Source: Parvibaculum sp963975745
GTDB taxonomy: Bacteria > Pseudomonadota > Alphaproteobacteria > Parvibaculales > Parvibaculaceae
DNA length: 64,000 nucleotides
Reading direction: 5' to 3'
Assembly (NCBI RefSeq): GCF_963975745.1
Contig: NZ_CAXBIB010000016.1
Coordinates: forward strand, 1 to 64,000
Positions 49,410-57,100 of this stretch are shown here, piece by piece. The translations under genes were made by a program, and so were the position numbers. The stretch's first letter is position 1. Each line of letters starts with the position of its first letter. The notes under the pieces were generated by a model. The model was not told where the DNA came from, did not search any database, and saw nothing but the letters and a program-made list of their open reading frames with translations.

Positions 49410-49994
49410 TCAATCCTCCCGCCGTTGTTTCGACGGTGCGTTCGGATTGCGTGCGCCACCACCGCCGCCGAGCAGCAGCAGGACGGCAATGGCGGCGGTA
49501 AAGACGACGACGACTTCGCCCAACGTATCGAAGCCGCGATAGCTGGCCAGGATCGCCGCCACAGTATTGGGAATGCCGATCTCGACCGGTGTGCGTTCGA
49601 GATAGGCCGGCGCCACATGCGTTTGCACGGGGTTGTCGGCGGCACCGAAGGGGGGCATGTCGAGCGTGCCGTAGATCAAGGCGGCGCCGGCGATCGCGCA
49701 GACCAGCAGCGGCAGGAATGCAGAGTGTGTCACCGGCTTCTCATCACGTACCGTGAGCGCCAACGTGCCGAGCATCAGGACTGTTGAAATTCCGGCGCCG
49801 ACCGCTGCTTCGGTGAATGCTACATCCATGGCGTCGAGCGTGACGAAGAGGCCGGCCGATAGAAGGCTGAAAACTCCCGCAAGCATCGCCACTGCGAACA
49901 AGTTACGCAGCCGCGTGATGGCGACGGCCGTCAGTACGAGAAACAGGAAGAGCAGGATGTCGATGACGGCGATGCCGACAAGTCCGGCGCTCAT
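49410..49994 (-). CDS. Mrp-like DUF4040/MbhD-MbhE-type subunit
   Basis: The product has 194 residues and five to six helices. The first half (LFAVAMLAGVFSLLSAGLFVTLDAMDVAFTEAAVGAGISTVLML) is the DUF4040/MbhD domain, equal to a C-terminal part of MrpA. The second half (YRGFDTLGEVVVVFTAAIAVLLLLGGG) matches the MbhE part. Together with the two extra D-type chains it makes up for a missing full-length MrpA. It overlaps mrpG by 4 nt. Confidence 0.9.
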   Translation of the reverse strand: MSAGLVGIAVIDILLFLFLVLTAVAITRLRNLFAVAMLAGVFSLLSAGLFVTLDAMDVAFTEAAVGAGISTVLMLGTLALTVRDEKPVTHSAFLPLLVCAIAGAALIYGTLDMPPFGAADNPVQTHVAPAYLERTPVEIGIPNTVAAILASYRGFDTLGEVVVVFTAAIAVLLLLGGGGGARNPNAPSKQRRED

Positions 49995-50350
49995 GATCTG
50001 GTCTCCTCGCCAAGGACTTCGGACGACTGGTTCTTGCGAAGGCCCATGGGGCGTAGTCCGGCCGTGTATGCTGCATTGGCGACTGCGTGGGTCGCGGTCG
50101 GGCTTGTGACAAAAAGGAAGAGGCCGATCAGGATCAACTTGAGTGATGCCTGCGTCATACCCGCCTGAAGGATCATTCCGAAGACAATCAGTTCGGCGCC
50201 GATCGTGTCGATGATGCCTGCGGCATGGATGCGTGCCCACACGTCCGGCAGCCGGATCATGCCGAGGGCGCCGATCAGCAGAAAGATACTACCAACCGCA
50301 AATGAAATGCCGCTGGCAATATCGATGACGAGTTCGAGCCACGGGTCCAT
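49991..50350 (-). CDS. mrpG: Mrp antiporter subunit G
   Basis: The product has 119 residues and three helices. GSIFLLIGALGMIRLPDVWARIHAAGIIDTIGAELIV is the MnhG/PhaG signature, with the RLPD-x4-RxHA motif intact. The C-terminal tail after the last helix is basic and polar. It sits 2 nt from mrpF. Confidence 0.95.
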   Translation of the reverse strand: MDPWLELVIDIASGISFAVGSIFLLIGALGMIRLPDVWARIHAAGIIDTIGAELIVFGMILQAGMTQASLKLILIGLFLFVTSPTATHAVANAAYTAGLRPMGLRKNQSSEVLGEETRS

Positions 50351-50352
50351 TG

Positions 50353-50637
50353 TCAGTCCTCGTCTTGCAGCGTGCGGCGCCCGAGCGCGCGATAGCGAAA
50401 GAATTTCAGAATTGCGATCGTCGCGACAAAATTGATCAGCGCGTACAGCATCGCGATGTCGAGAAAATCCGGCCGCTCGGTGATGAACCCCAGCAGGCCG
50501 AGCAGCAACACGGTCAGCGTGCCGAAGGTGTTGACCGCCAGGACGCGGTCATAGAGCGTTGGACCGGCGAAGAGACGGATCAAGACCAGCATCATGGCGA
50601 CGAACAGCGCAGCGGTGGCGGCGAGCAGCATGGCCAT
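50353..50637 (-). CDS. mrpF: Mrp antiporter subunit F
   Basis: The product has 94 residues and three helices. RLFAGPTLYDRVLAVNTFGTLTVLLL is the MrpF core (GPTxxDRVLAxN), followed by DIAMLYALINFVATIAILKFF. ATG 50637 directly follows the mrpE stop with 1 nt between. The open frame to 50682 is not needed. Confidence 0.95.
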   Translation of the reverse strand: MAMLLAATAALFVAMMLVLIRLFAGPTLYDRVLAVNTFGTLTVLLLGLLGFITERPDFLDIAMLYALINFVATIAILKFFRYRALGRRTLQDED

Positions 50638-50638
50638 G

Positions 50639-51112
50639 TCAGCGCGCCTCGATCCGGGCGACTCGGCGACCCATTTCGGCAAAACCTTCCGGCCCGGACG
50701 CTTCCTCGGTCAATGCGTGAACGAGAAAGATGCCCGGCCGTGTCTCGACCGTAACCGTACCGGGCGTCAGGGTGATCGAATTTGCAAATATGACATGGCC
50801 CATGTCGGTTTTCTGTGGGGCCGGAACGGCGATCAACTGCTGATGTAGCGGCATGTTGCGGGCCAGAATGACCTTCGAGACGGCAACGGCCGATTTGAAT
50901 ATTTCTCCGCCGAGCCAGCCCCAATAGAGCAGCAGCGTCAGCCGGAGCTGAATCGGGACCGCTTCGTCATCCAGCAGTTTCATGCGAAAGGCCAGATAGA
51001 GCGTCAGGGCGCAGGAGAGCAGGCCCAGGGCGAGCAGGAAGGGCTTGAAAAAACCCGACAAAGCCAGCCACAGAGCGAGTAACGCGACTGACAAACCGAT
51101 CGCCTTTGCCAT
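50639..51112 (-). CDS. mrpE: Mrp antiporter subunit E
   Basis: The product has 157 residues. Two N-terminal helices precede the MNHE domain: LYWGWLGGEIFKSAVAVSKVILA, then ANSITLTPGTVTVETRPGIFLVHALTEEA. The SITLTPGT motif is diagnostic. First gene of the minus-strand array that runs to 34337. ATG 51112 has AAGGGA upstream. No full-length MrpA precedes it. Confidence 0.95.
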   Translation of the reverse strand: MAKAIGLSVALLALWLALSGFFKPFLLALGLLSCALTLYLAFRMKLLDDEAVPIQLRLTLLLYWGWLGGEIFKSAVAVSKVILARNMPLHQQLIAVPAPQKTDMGHVIFANSITLTPGTVTVETRPGIFLVHALTEEASGPEGFAEMGRRVARIEAR

Positions 51113-51326
51113 GTTGTCCCTTGCTCGCCGACCAGGCGGGGTCAAAGATACCCCATCGGCCGTCCAGCCGGTTGATCGAGAGCCCGGTTCCTTGACGCGG
51201 ATGGGGAGGATATCGATCCGCTGCCGGGCCAGAATCCTTCGTGAGGCGGCCAATATGCAATGCGGTGGCTGCCCAGGGCAAGAAAGACCGGTTTGGCGCG
51301 GCCAAAAATCGGGCGGCTCGCCCCGC

Positions 51327-51470
51327 TTTCAATGATTAACCGAGACTGTTATAGTCAACAATTCAAAATGGGGGGTCCTGGGGAGGAACCACGGACCAGT
51401 GAGAAATTCCGGATCGGCCAATACTTGAGGTCATTTAGGTTTGACCGTCCGGACGTCGATCGTGGTGGGG
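51327..51470 (+). promoter_or_regulatory. Weak promoter and structured leader of the cold-shock gene
   Basis: A possible -35 TTTCAA (51327-51332), 17-nt spacer and -10 TATAGT (51350-51355) would give a leader of over 100 nt. The leader holds a hairpin with GGTCCTGG on one side and CCACGGACC on the other; its loop contains a Shine-Dalgarno-like GGAGGA. Long structured leaders are known for cold-shock mRNAs. The rest of 51113-51470 shows no gene. Confidence 0.3.
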
Positions 51471-52025
51471 ATGGAAGAGCGGTTCGAAATCTCGGCGGAT
51501 TCTGTCGGTGTGTCCTTTGAGGTCACCGGCGTGGTCAAGTGGTTCGATGCGGTCAAGGGATACGGCTTCATCATTCCCGATGACGGGCGTGACGATGTGC
51601 TCGTGCATTTGTCCTGCCTGAAGCAGATGGGGCTCGAGGCACTTGAGGAAGGCGCCACGGTGACTTGCGAGGCTGTGCGGCGACCCAAGGGCAACCAGGC
51701 GGTTCGTGTTATCGATGTCGACGAAACGACGGCGATCAGACCCGCCGGCGCTGCACCACGAGCGGCCAACAGGGGAACGCTGTCGGGGGTGGTGCCGATA
51801 GGGGACTTCGAGACGGCGGTGGTCAAATGGTTCAATCGCGCGCGTGGGTACGGGTTTGTCACGCGAGGCGAAGGAACGCCGGACATCTTCATTCACATGG
51901 AGACCCTGCGTCGGCATGGCATTCGCGATTTGCTGCCGGGTCAACAGGTGCAGGTCCGGTTTGGTGAGGGGCCGAAGGGGCTCATGGTTGCCGAAATCGC
52001 GCCCGATACCCCGTCAGGGGACTGA
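51471..52025 (+). CDS. Double cold-shock-domain protein
   Basis: From ATG 51471 (after GGTGGGG) the product has 184 residues with two cold-shock domains. Domain 1, about 18-83: VTGVVKWFDAVKGYGFIIPDDG, DVLVHLS. Domain 2, about 114-178: TAVVKWFNRARGYGFVTRGEG, DIFIHMETL. Both keep the RNP1 (GYGFI/GYGFV) and RNP2 (VLVHL/IFIHM) motifs. Such proteins bind single-stranded nucleic acid and act as RNA chaperones; double-domain forms are typical of alphaproteobacteria. Confidence 0.93.
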   Translation: MEERFEISADSVGVSFEVTGVVKWFDAVKGYGFIIPDDGRDDVLVHLSCLKQMGLEALEEGATVTCEAVRRPKGNQAVRVIDVDETTAIRPAGAAPRAANRGTLSGVVPIGDFETAVVKWFNRARGYGFVTRGEGTPDIFIHMETLRRHGIRDLLPGQQVQVRFGEGPKGLMVAEIAPDTPSGD

Positions 52026-52099
52026 TCCCCGGCCCTCGCCGATTATTCTGAAGAGGGGCGTCTGCAGAACGCTTCCGTCAACCGGATTTCCATTTCAGC

Positions 52100-52531
52100 A
52101 TGACCGATTGCGACGACGACAATCCGCCGGACGGCTTTGTGCTGTCATCGGGCAGGGGGCCTTACACCAGCCACAATGGACCGTTCTTCCACAAGGTGAC
52201 GGAAAAGGGGTTCGTGCACGGCGTTCGGGTCAGGCAGCGCCACTGCAACTCGCGCGGGATCACACATGGCGGCATGCTGATGGCATTTGCCGACGGGCTT
52301 CTGGGAACGGCAGTCTGGCGGGCGACGCAAACCATTGCGTTGACCGTGCGGATGAACAGCGATTTTCTTTCCGCGGCGCGGCCTGGCGAATGGCTTGAAG
52401 GAACGGCAGAGGTGACGCGGGCAACCCGGTCGGTCGCGTTTTGCGAAGCCAGCCTCTATGTCGGCCCAAGGCCGGTTCTGAAGGCCAGCGGTGTGTTCAA
52501 GCTCATGGCGCGCCACAAGTCCCAGAACTAG
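52100..52531 (+). CDS. PaaI-family hotdog thioesterase
   Basis: The product has 143 residues. The catalytic motif is HCNSRGITHGGMLMAFADGLLG, including the canonical HGGM (about residues 57-60). LTVRMNSDFLSAARPGEWLEGTAEVTR is the second core motif. It keeps HGG, unlike the thioesterase at 7677. It would hydrolyse a small or aromatic acyl-CoA. It lies 75 nt after the cold-shock gene and may share its transcript. Confidence 0.9.
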   Translation: MTDCDDDNPPDGFVLSSGRGPYTSHNGPFFHKVTEKGFVHGVRVRQRHCNSRGITHGGMLMAFADGLLGTAVWRATQTIALTVRMNSDFLSAARPGEWLEGTAEVTRATRSVAFCEASLYVGPRPVLKASGVFKLMARHKSQN

Positions 52532-52610
52532 TCCGCTTCTTGCGGTTGCCGTGAGGCCCATCGGCGGTGTATTGCAGGCCGAACGGCCCTCGACCAGTGG
52601 GGGCGTATGT

Positions 52611-52687
52611 CGGGGCGTAGCGCAGCCTGGTAGCGCATCTGCTTTGGGAGCAGAGGGTCGCAAGTTCGAATCTTGCCGCCCCGACCA
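52611..52687 (+). tRNA. tRNA-Pro (anticodon TGG)
   Basis: Acceptor CGGGGCG (52611-52617) pairs with CGCCCCG (52677-52683), discriminator A, encoded CCA (52685-52687). Anticodon stem TCTGC/GCAGA with loop TTTGGGA gives TGG. The D-arm is identical in layout to the proline tRNA at position 3. Confidence 0.97.
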
Positions 52688-52703
52688 AACCTCGTTGCGA
52701 TTG

Positions 52704-52916
52704 CTATGCCGCATAGGGCATAGATGCCCTGATTTCGGCACCATCAAGCCACCATGCCCGGCCGGCAAGCTTCCGTATGGCATGGGCGGGCCAGAGCATT
52801 GTGCCATTCTTCGAGACCGATCCCGTCAGATCGAGGATGCATTCGATGTCCATCTGATTGAATCCGCGGCTGGCGAGAAACGCGATGGCGGTGTCGCGAT
52901 CGAAATACTGATTCAT
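52704..52916 (-). CDS. Small hypothetical protein, 70 residues
   Basis: ATG 52916 is preceded by AAGGAG about 9 nt upstream. The product starts MNQYFDRDTAIAFLASRGF. A helix-rich N-terminal half (AIAFLASRGFNQMDIECILDL) resembles a small helical DNA- or protein-binding unit, but no motif is decisive; the C-terminal half has two Trp (RAWWLDG). Codon use is GC-typical. No family recognised. Confidence 0.6.
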   Translation of the reverse strand: MNQYFDRDTAIAFLASRGFNQMDIECILDLTGSVSKNGTMLWPAHAIRKLAGRAWWLDGAEIRASMPYAA

Positions 52917-53086
52917 CTCCGGCGCTCCTTCGATCTTGAGGATGCCTCAAGGCCCTGATGCGGCATGCCGCCCTCCCCGAGGGATGGTGTTGTTATCACT
53001 TGCAAATTCGGCTGTTTTAGGGCGATAAGAATAAAGTTTCGCGACGTTCCCCATAAGATCGAGGGAATCTGGCTCAGGGGCATAAA

Positions 53087-53395
53087 TTGGCGCGCGCACG
53101 CATCTACAGACCGGCAAAAACGGCCATGCAATCGGGACGAGCCAAGACCAGAAAATGGCTGCTTGAATTCGAGCCTGCCAGCGCCCGCAAGGTCGAGCCG
53201 CTCATGGGCTGGACCAGTTCGGGCGACATGGATTCCCAGGTGACGCTTCGTTTCGACAGCAAGGATGAGGCAATTGCCTATGCCGAGAGGCTCGGACTCG
53301 ACTATGAGGTCTTCGAGCCCGCTGCGCCGCGCCGTTCGATCAAGGCCTATGCCGACAATTTCAAATATGGCCGACAGGGACTCTGGACCCATTAG
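53087..53395 (+). CDS. ETC complex I accessory protein, NDUFS4-like
   Basis: The product has 102 residues from TTG 53087 (CAGGGG upstream; no in-frame ATG in a sensible place). ARIYRPAKTAMQSGRAKTRKWLLEFEP and VTLRFDSKDEAIAYAERLGLDYEV, then YADNFKYGRQGLWTH, match the NDUFS4 accessory subunit of mitochondrial and alphaproteobacterial complex I. It stabilises the NADH-oxidising arm. It lies between tRNA genes, away from a nuo operon, as is usual. Confidence 0.92.
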   Translation: MARARIYRPAKTAMQSGRAKTRKWLLEFEPASARKVEPLMGWTSSGDMDSQVTLRFDSKDEAIAYAERLGLDYEVFEPAAPRRSIKAYADNFKYGRQGLWTH

Positions 53396-53411
53396 GCCTG
53401 CCCGGTGTCTC

Positions 53412-53488
53412 GATCCCGTAGCTCAACCGGATAGAGCAACAGATTTCTAATCTGTCGGTTGCAGGTTCGAGTCCTGCCGGGATCGCCA
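53412..53488 (+). tRNA. tRNA-Arg (anticodon TCT)
   Basis: Acceptor GATCCCG (53412-53418) pairs with CGGGATC (53478-53484), discriminator G, encoded CCA (53486-53488). Anticodon stem ACAGA/TCTGT with loop TTTCTAA gives TCT (arginine). Confidence 0.97.
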
Positions 53489-53518
53489 TGCATTTGTTCA
53501 TCCATTGAGGCCGTGCCG

Positions 53519-54550
53519 ATGAAGGTTGTCTTCGACCCGGAGCAGAAACGTCATTATCCCCGCCATTTTCTGGTAAATGGCGTTGTGGAAGCCAATCCCG
53601 AGGTGCCCGAGCGTGCTGACCGCCTTCTGGCCGGTGCCTGCGAGGCCGGACTCGCGCAGCTTGTGCCGCCGGTTCATGGGCTCGATGCCATTTCGGCCGT
53701 CCACACGCCCGAATATGTTGCCTTTCTCTCAGGCATTCACGAACGCTGGATGCGAATAGAAGGGGGCTCGGACGAAGTCGTGCCGGGCATTCATCCGAAC
53801 CGTCGGGACGGTGCCTATCCCCTCTCAGCTGTGGCGCAGGCGGGCTATCACATGGCTGATGGCGCCTGTCCGATCGCGGCGGACAGTTGGGCGGCGATCA
53901 AACGCAGTGCCGATACGGCAACAGAAGCTGCGCGCCTGGTTCGGGACGGCGAATCCTGGAGCTATGCGTTGAGCCGACCGCCCGGCCACCATGCCTTTGC
54001 CGATATGGCGGGCGGCTTTTGCTATCTCAATAATTCGGGCATTGCGGCACATGTGCTTCGTGGCGCGAATCACCGCGTTGCCATCCTTGATGTCGATGTG
54101 CATCACGGCAACGGCACGCAGGGCATGTTCTACAGACGGTCCGACATCCTCACGGTTTCGATCCATGCCGACCCCGTTCGCTTTTATCCGTTCTTCTGGG
54201 GCCATGCCGACGAGCGCGGCGCAGGTGCGGGCCTCGGCTATAACTACAATCTGCCGCTGCCGCGGGGGACCGATGATACGGCATACATGCCCGCATTAAG
54301 GGCAGCACTGCGCCGCATCGAGGCGTTCGCGCCGGGTGCCCTGGTGGTTGCGTTGGGTCTGGATGCCTACAAGGATGACCCGCAGGGCGGATTTGCCATC
54401 ACGACCGATGGATTTGGGCGGATCGGCGAAGCGGTCGGACGCCTGGGGCTGCCAACGGTGCTCGTGCAAGAGGGCGGCTATCTCTGCGATGATCTGGGCG
54501 CCAATTTGACCAGCTTTCTCAATGGCTTCGGGGCTGTCCACGCGCTTTGA
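53519..54550 (+). CDS. Histone-deacetylase-family zinc amidohydrolase (acetylpolyamine amidohydrolase-like)
   Basis: From ATG 53519 (MKVVFDPEQKRHYP) the product has 343 residues. An upstream in-frame ATG at 53488 overlaps the tRNA CCA and is rejected. Zinc and catalytic motifs: RPPGHHAF (His-His), NNSGIAAHVL, ILDVDVHHGNGTQGMF, HADPVRFYPFFWG and VALGLDAYKDDP. The FFWGHADERGAGAG loop is typical of the acetylpolyamine amidohydrolase branch. Probable substrate: acetylated polyamine or small acyl-amide. Confidence 0.9.
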   Translation: MKVVFDPEQKRHYPRHFLVNGVVEANPEVPERADRLLAGACEAGLAQLVPPVHGLDAISAVHTPEYVAFLSGIHERWMRIEGGSDEVVPGIHPNRRDGAYPLSAVAQAGYHMADGACPIAADSWAAIKRSADTATEAARLVRDGESWSYALSRPPGHHAFADMAGGFCYLNNSGIAAHVLRGANHRVAILDVDVHHGNGTQGMFYRRSDILTVSIHADPVRFYPFFWGHADERGAGAGLGYNYNLPLPRGTDDTAYMPALRAALRRIEAFAPGALVVALGLDAYKDDPQGGFAITTDGFGRIGEAVGRLGLPTVLVQEGGYLCDDLGANLTSFLNGFGAVHAL

Positions 54551-54681
54551 CGCGCAGCAGACTTGCCGGAGAGCCGTTTGTGACCAACCTTTAACTTGTG
54601 TGTTTGAACCCCGCTCCGGATCATTGTGCGTGAGGCCGGAGCAAGAAGGCTGCTCCGGATATGCCCGCATGGGAGGGAAAA

Positions 54682-55428
54682 ATGCGTCGACAGGCTGTCA
54701 GCAATTCCACTGCGGCGAAGGACAGGCGACAGATATTGTCTGTTGCCGTTGGTTTTCTGGTTCTGCTCGCTGCGATTGCATTTACCACCAGAGTTCACGC
54801 ATCAGACGTACTCGCCGAGCCATCCAGGCCGGACCCGGCGATCGAAGGTCAACCCAACGAGGCTTCGGGACAGGATCTCTACAGCCGTGGTTTCTATCCG
54901 GAAGCTTTGGCCGAGTGGAAGAGGGCGGTCGAGATCAACAAGGATGCCGGGGCAGCCTTCCGACTGGGCGAGGAATATTTCGACGCGAAAGTTGTCGAGC
55001 GCGATGTCGAAGAGGCGCTTAAATACTACTTCATCGGAGCCCGCGGCGGCGACCGACGGGCGCAGATGGATCTTGCTTCCATGTATGACAAGGGGTGGGG
55101 TGTCGCACAGGATATGAAGGCGGCCGCGAAGTGGTATGAGGCTGCAGCGCGGCAGGGGCTCGAAAGCTCGCAATACAACATTGCCACCATGTATGAGGAC
55201 GGCGTTGGCGTCGAAGCGAGCAAGGTCAAGGCCTATATGTACTACCAGCTGGCGATCGAAGGCGGGTTTCCACGCTTTGCAGCTGAGGCGATCGAGCGCC
55301 TGGCCGGCTCCATGACGGCCGCCGAGATCAAGGAGGCATCCGTTCTTGCTCGTAACTTCCAGCCGCTCACGCCGGTGGAGAGCGTCGCAGAGGTTAAGGC
55401 TTGGGATGATGAGACGGACGTCAATTGA
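54682..55428 (+). CDS. SEL1-repeat (TPR-like) protein with N-terminal anchor or signal
   Basis: ATG 54682 follows GGGAGGG; 248 residues. A hydrophobic segment about 20-37 (LSVAVGFLVLLAAIAFTT) serves as signal or anchor. SEL1 repeats follow: DLYSRGFYPEALAEWKRAVE, AAFRLGEEYFDAKVVERDVEEALKYY, AQMDLASMYDKGWGVAQDMKAAAKWY and SQYNIATMYEDGVGVEASKVKAYMYY. Such repeats are protein-protein scaffolds, here in the periplasm. An intrinsic terminator follows at 55452. Confidence 0.88.
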   Translation: MRRQAVSNSTAAKDRRQILSVAVGFLVLLAAIAFTTRVHASDVLAEPSRPDPAIEGQPNEASGQDLYSRGFYPEALAEWKRAVEINKDAGAAFRLGEEYFDAKVVERDVEEALKYYFIGARGGDRRAQMDLASMYDKGWGVAQDMKAAAKWYEAAARQGLESSQYNIATMYEDGVGVEASKVKAYMYYQLAIEGGFPRFAAEAIERLAGSMTAAEIKEASVLARNFQPLTPVESVAEVKAWDDETDVN

Positions 55429-55451
55429 GGCTGCAGCGTTCGAAAGAAACG

Positions 55452-55480
55452 GCCCCGGGAAAATCCCGGGGCTTTTTCTT
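55452..55480 (+). terminator. Rho-independent terminator after the SEL1 gene
   Basis: GCCCCGGGA (55452-55460) pairs with TCCCGGGGC (55464-55472) around AAA, followed by TTTTTCTT. Confidence 0.92.
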
Positions 55481-55532
55481 TTGGTGTATGCGTTGAGGCG
55501 CTATCATTCGCCGGCGCAAACGGAGATGCATC

Positions 55533-56858
55533 ATGACGGACGTATGGTCGAACTGGTCGGGCTGGGTGAAGGCATGGCCACGGCAACTGGCGACGCCGGC
55601 ATCTGAAGAAGAAGTCGCCAAGATCATTCGCGACGCGCAAGGGCCTGTCCGGGTTGCCGGGCGCGGGCATTCCTTCACTCCGCTGGTCGAGAGCGACGGA
55701 ACGATCCTGACGCTGTTCGGTCTGTCGGGCGTGGTCGATCATGACCCGGAGTCGATGATCGCGCGCATCAGGGCAGGCACGACGATCCGGGATCTCGGTC
55801 CTGCGCTTTTCGAACACGGACTGGCACTGGTCAATCAAGGCGACATTGACAGGCAGACGCTGGCAGGTGCCGTCGGAACCGGGACGCATGGGACGGGTGG
55901 CGGGCTGGGGTCGCTTTCGGCGGGCGTCAAGGCATTCCGTTTGGTGACAGCGAGCGGGGAGGTGATGTCGTGCAGCCGCACCGAGAATTCCGACGTCTTC
56001 GATGCGGGGCGGGTCAGTTTCGGCAGTCTTGGTGTGATGACCGAGATCACGATGCAATGCGCGAAGACCTATGCACTGGAGGAAACCGGCGGCCGGATGC
56101 CGATTGCCGAGGCGCTCGACCGGGCCGAAGCGCTGCGTGACGAAGGACGTCATTTCGAATTTTTCTGGTTTCCCTTTGCCGATCAGGCGCTGATCAAGTT
56201 TCTGAAAGAGACTGACAAGGAGCCGCGCCCACGGCGTCGCAGGCCCGATGGCGAGATGTCGCGTGATGACAAGATCATGCAGCTGGCATGCGATGTCGCG
56301 CGTGCCTTTCCGTTCCTGCGCGGCCCTCTGCAGCGGCTTCTGACTTCATCGAGCGGTTCGCGTTATTCGAGTGGTTCCATCAACGGGATCGAAGGCCAGT
56401 CAGCCAAGGTGCGCTGGTCGCATGATGCGTTCCCGAGCGATCGCAACGTTCGTTTCAACGAAATGGAATATGCGGTGCCAGCCGAGAAAGGGCCGGATTG
56501 CATTCGTGAGGTTGGCGAGCATATGCGGAAATGCGGGATCAATTTCCTCTTTCCCCTGGAGTTCCGCTATGTCGCTGGCGACGATGCGTGGTTGTCGCCA
56601 TTCTATCGCCGCGACAGCGTGACGATCTCGGTCCACCAGTATCACCGCCAGCCTTACAGGGCCTTGTTTGCCGGCGTCGAGGACATTTTCCGTCGTTATG
56701 AGGGGCGACCGCATTGGGGCAAGTTACATACTTGCGGTGCGAAGGAGTTCGAGGCGTTGTATCCGAAGTGGGATGATTTTCAGGCCGTGCGGCGTCGGCT
56801 CGATCCCGCAGGAAAGTTCCTCAACGACCATCTGAGGCATGTTTTCGGCGAATCCTGA
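55533..56858 (+). CDS. FAD-linked aldonolactone oxidase (D-arabinono-1,4-lactone oxidase type)
   Basis: The product has 441 residues. The PP-loop of the FAD_binding_4 domain is VRVAGRGHSFTPLVESDGT near residue 35, and GTGTHGTGGGLGSLS near 120 is the second FAD contact. The C-terminal ALO domain ends with the HWGK motif (RPHWGKLHTCG), used in catalysis, and RLDPAGKFLNDHL. It would oxidise a sugar lactone with O2 or an acceptor. It stands alone between a terminator and the convergent carrier gene. Confidence 0.92.
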   Translation: MTDVWSNWSGWVKAWPRQLATPASEEEVAKIIRDAQGPVRVAGRGHSFTPLVESDGTILTLFGLSGVVDHDPESMIARIRAGTTIRDLGPALFEHGLALVNQGDIDRQTLAGAVGTGTHGTGGGLGSLSAGVKAFRLVTASGEVMSCSRTENSDVFDAGRVSFGSLGVMTEITMQCAKTYALEETGGRMPIAEALDRAEALRDEGRHFEFFWFPFADQALIKFLKETDKEPRPRRRRPDGEMSRDDKIMQLACDVARAFPFLRGPLQRLLTSSSGSRYSSGSINGIEGQSAKVRWSHDAFPSDRNVRFNEMEYAVPAEKGPDCIREVGEHMRKCGINFLFPLEFRYVAGDDAWLSPFYRRDSVTISVHQYHRQPYRALFAGVEDIFRRYEGRPHWGKLHTCGAKEFEALYPKWDDFQAVRRRLDPAGKFLNDHLRHVFGES

Positions 56859-56861
56859 CGA

Positions 56862-57086
56862 TCAGCCGGCTTCGACGATCGCGACGGTCTGCCCTTCCGA
56901 TATCGCCTCGTCCTCGGCTACGAGGATTTCGGCCAGTCTGCAATCCGCCGGGGCGCAGACGGGTATTTCCATCTTCATCGATTCGAGGATCAGGATCGGA
57001 TCGTCTTCGGCCAGATGGTCTCCCGGCTTCGCCTCGATCTTCCAGACCTTGCCCGTGATCTCGCTCTTTACGTCGATGCTTGCCAT
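56862..57086 (-). CDS. Free-standing biotinyl/lipoyl carrier protein
   Basis: The product has 74 residues, a single biotinyl domain. ILILESMKMEIPV carries the modification lysine K38 in the biotin-type ESMKM context. The rest is the usual beta-sandwich: SEITGKVWKIEAKPGDHLAEDDP and EGQTVAIVEAG. Such short carriers work with separate carboxylase subunits (e.g. geranyl-, methylcrotonyl-CoA or urea-amidolyase-like systems), none of which is in the window. It is 14 nt upstream of the metC stop on the same strand, so metC may be co-transcribed. Confidence 0.9.
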   Translation of the reverse strand: MASIDVKSEITGKVWKIEAKPGDHLAEDDPILILESMKMEIPVCAPADCRLAEILVAEDEAISEGQTVAIVEAG

Positions 57087-57100
57087 GTCTTCCCGGTCCT

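Noticed and set aside
52600..53500. Genomic island anchored by tRNA-Pro(TGG) and tRNA-Arg
   Set aside because: Genes between and after are ordinary in composition, and no tRNA-end duplication is visible.
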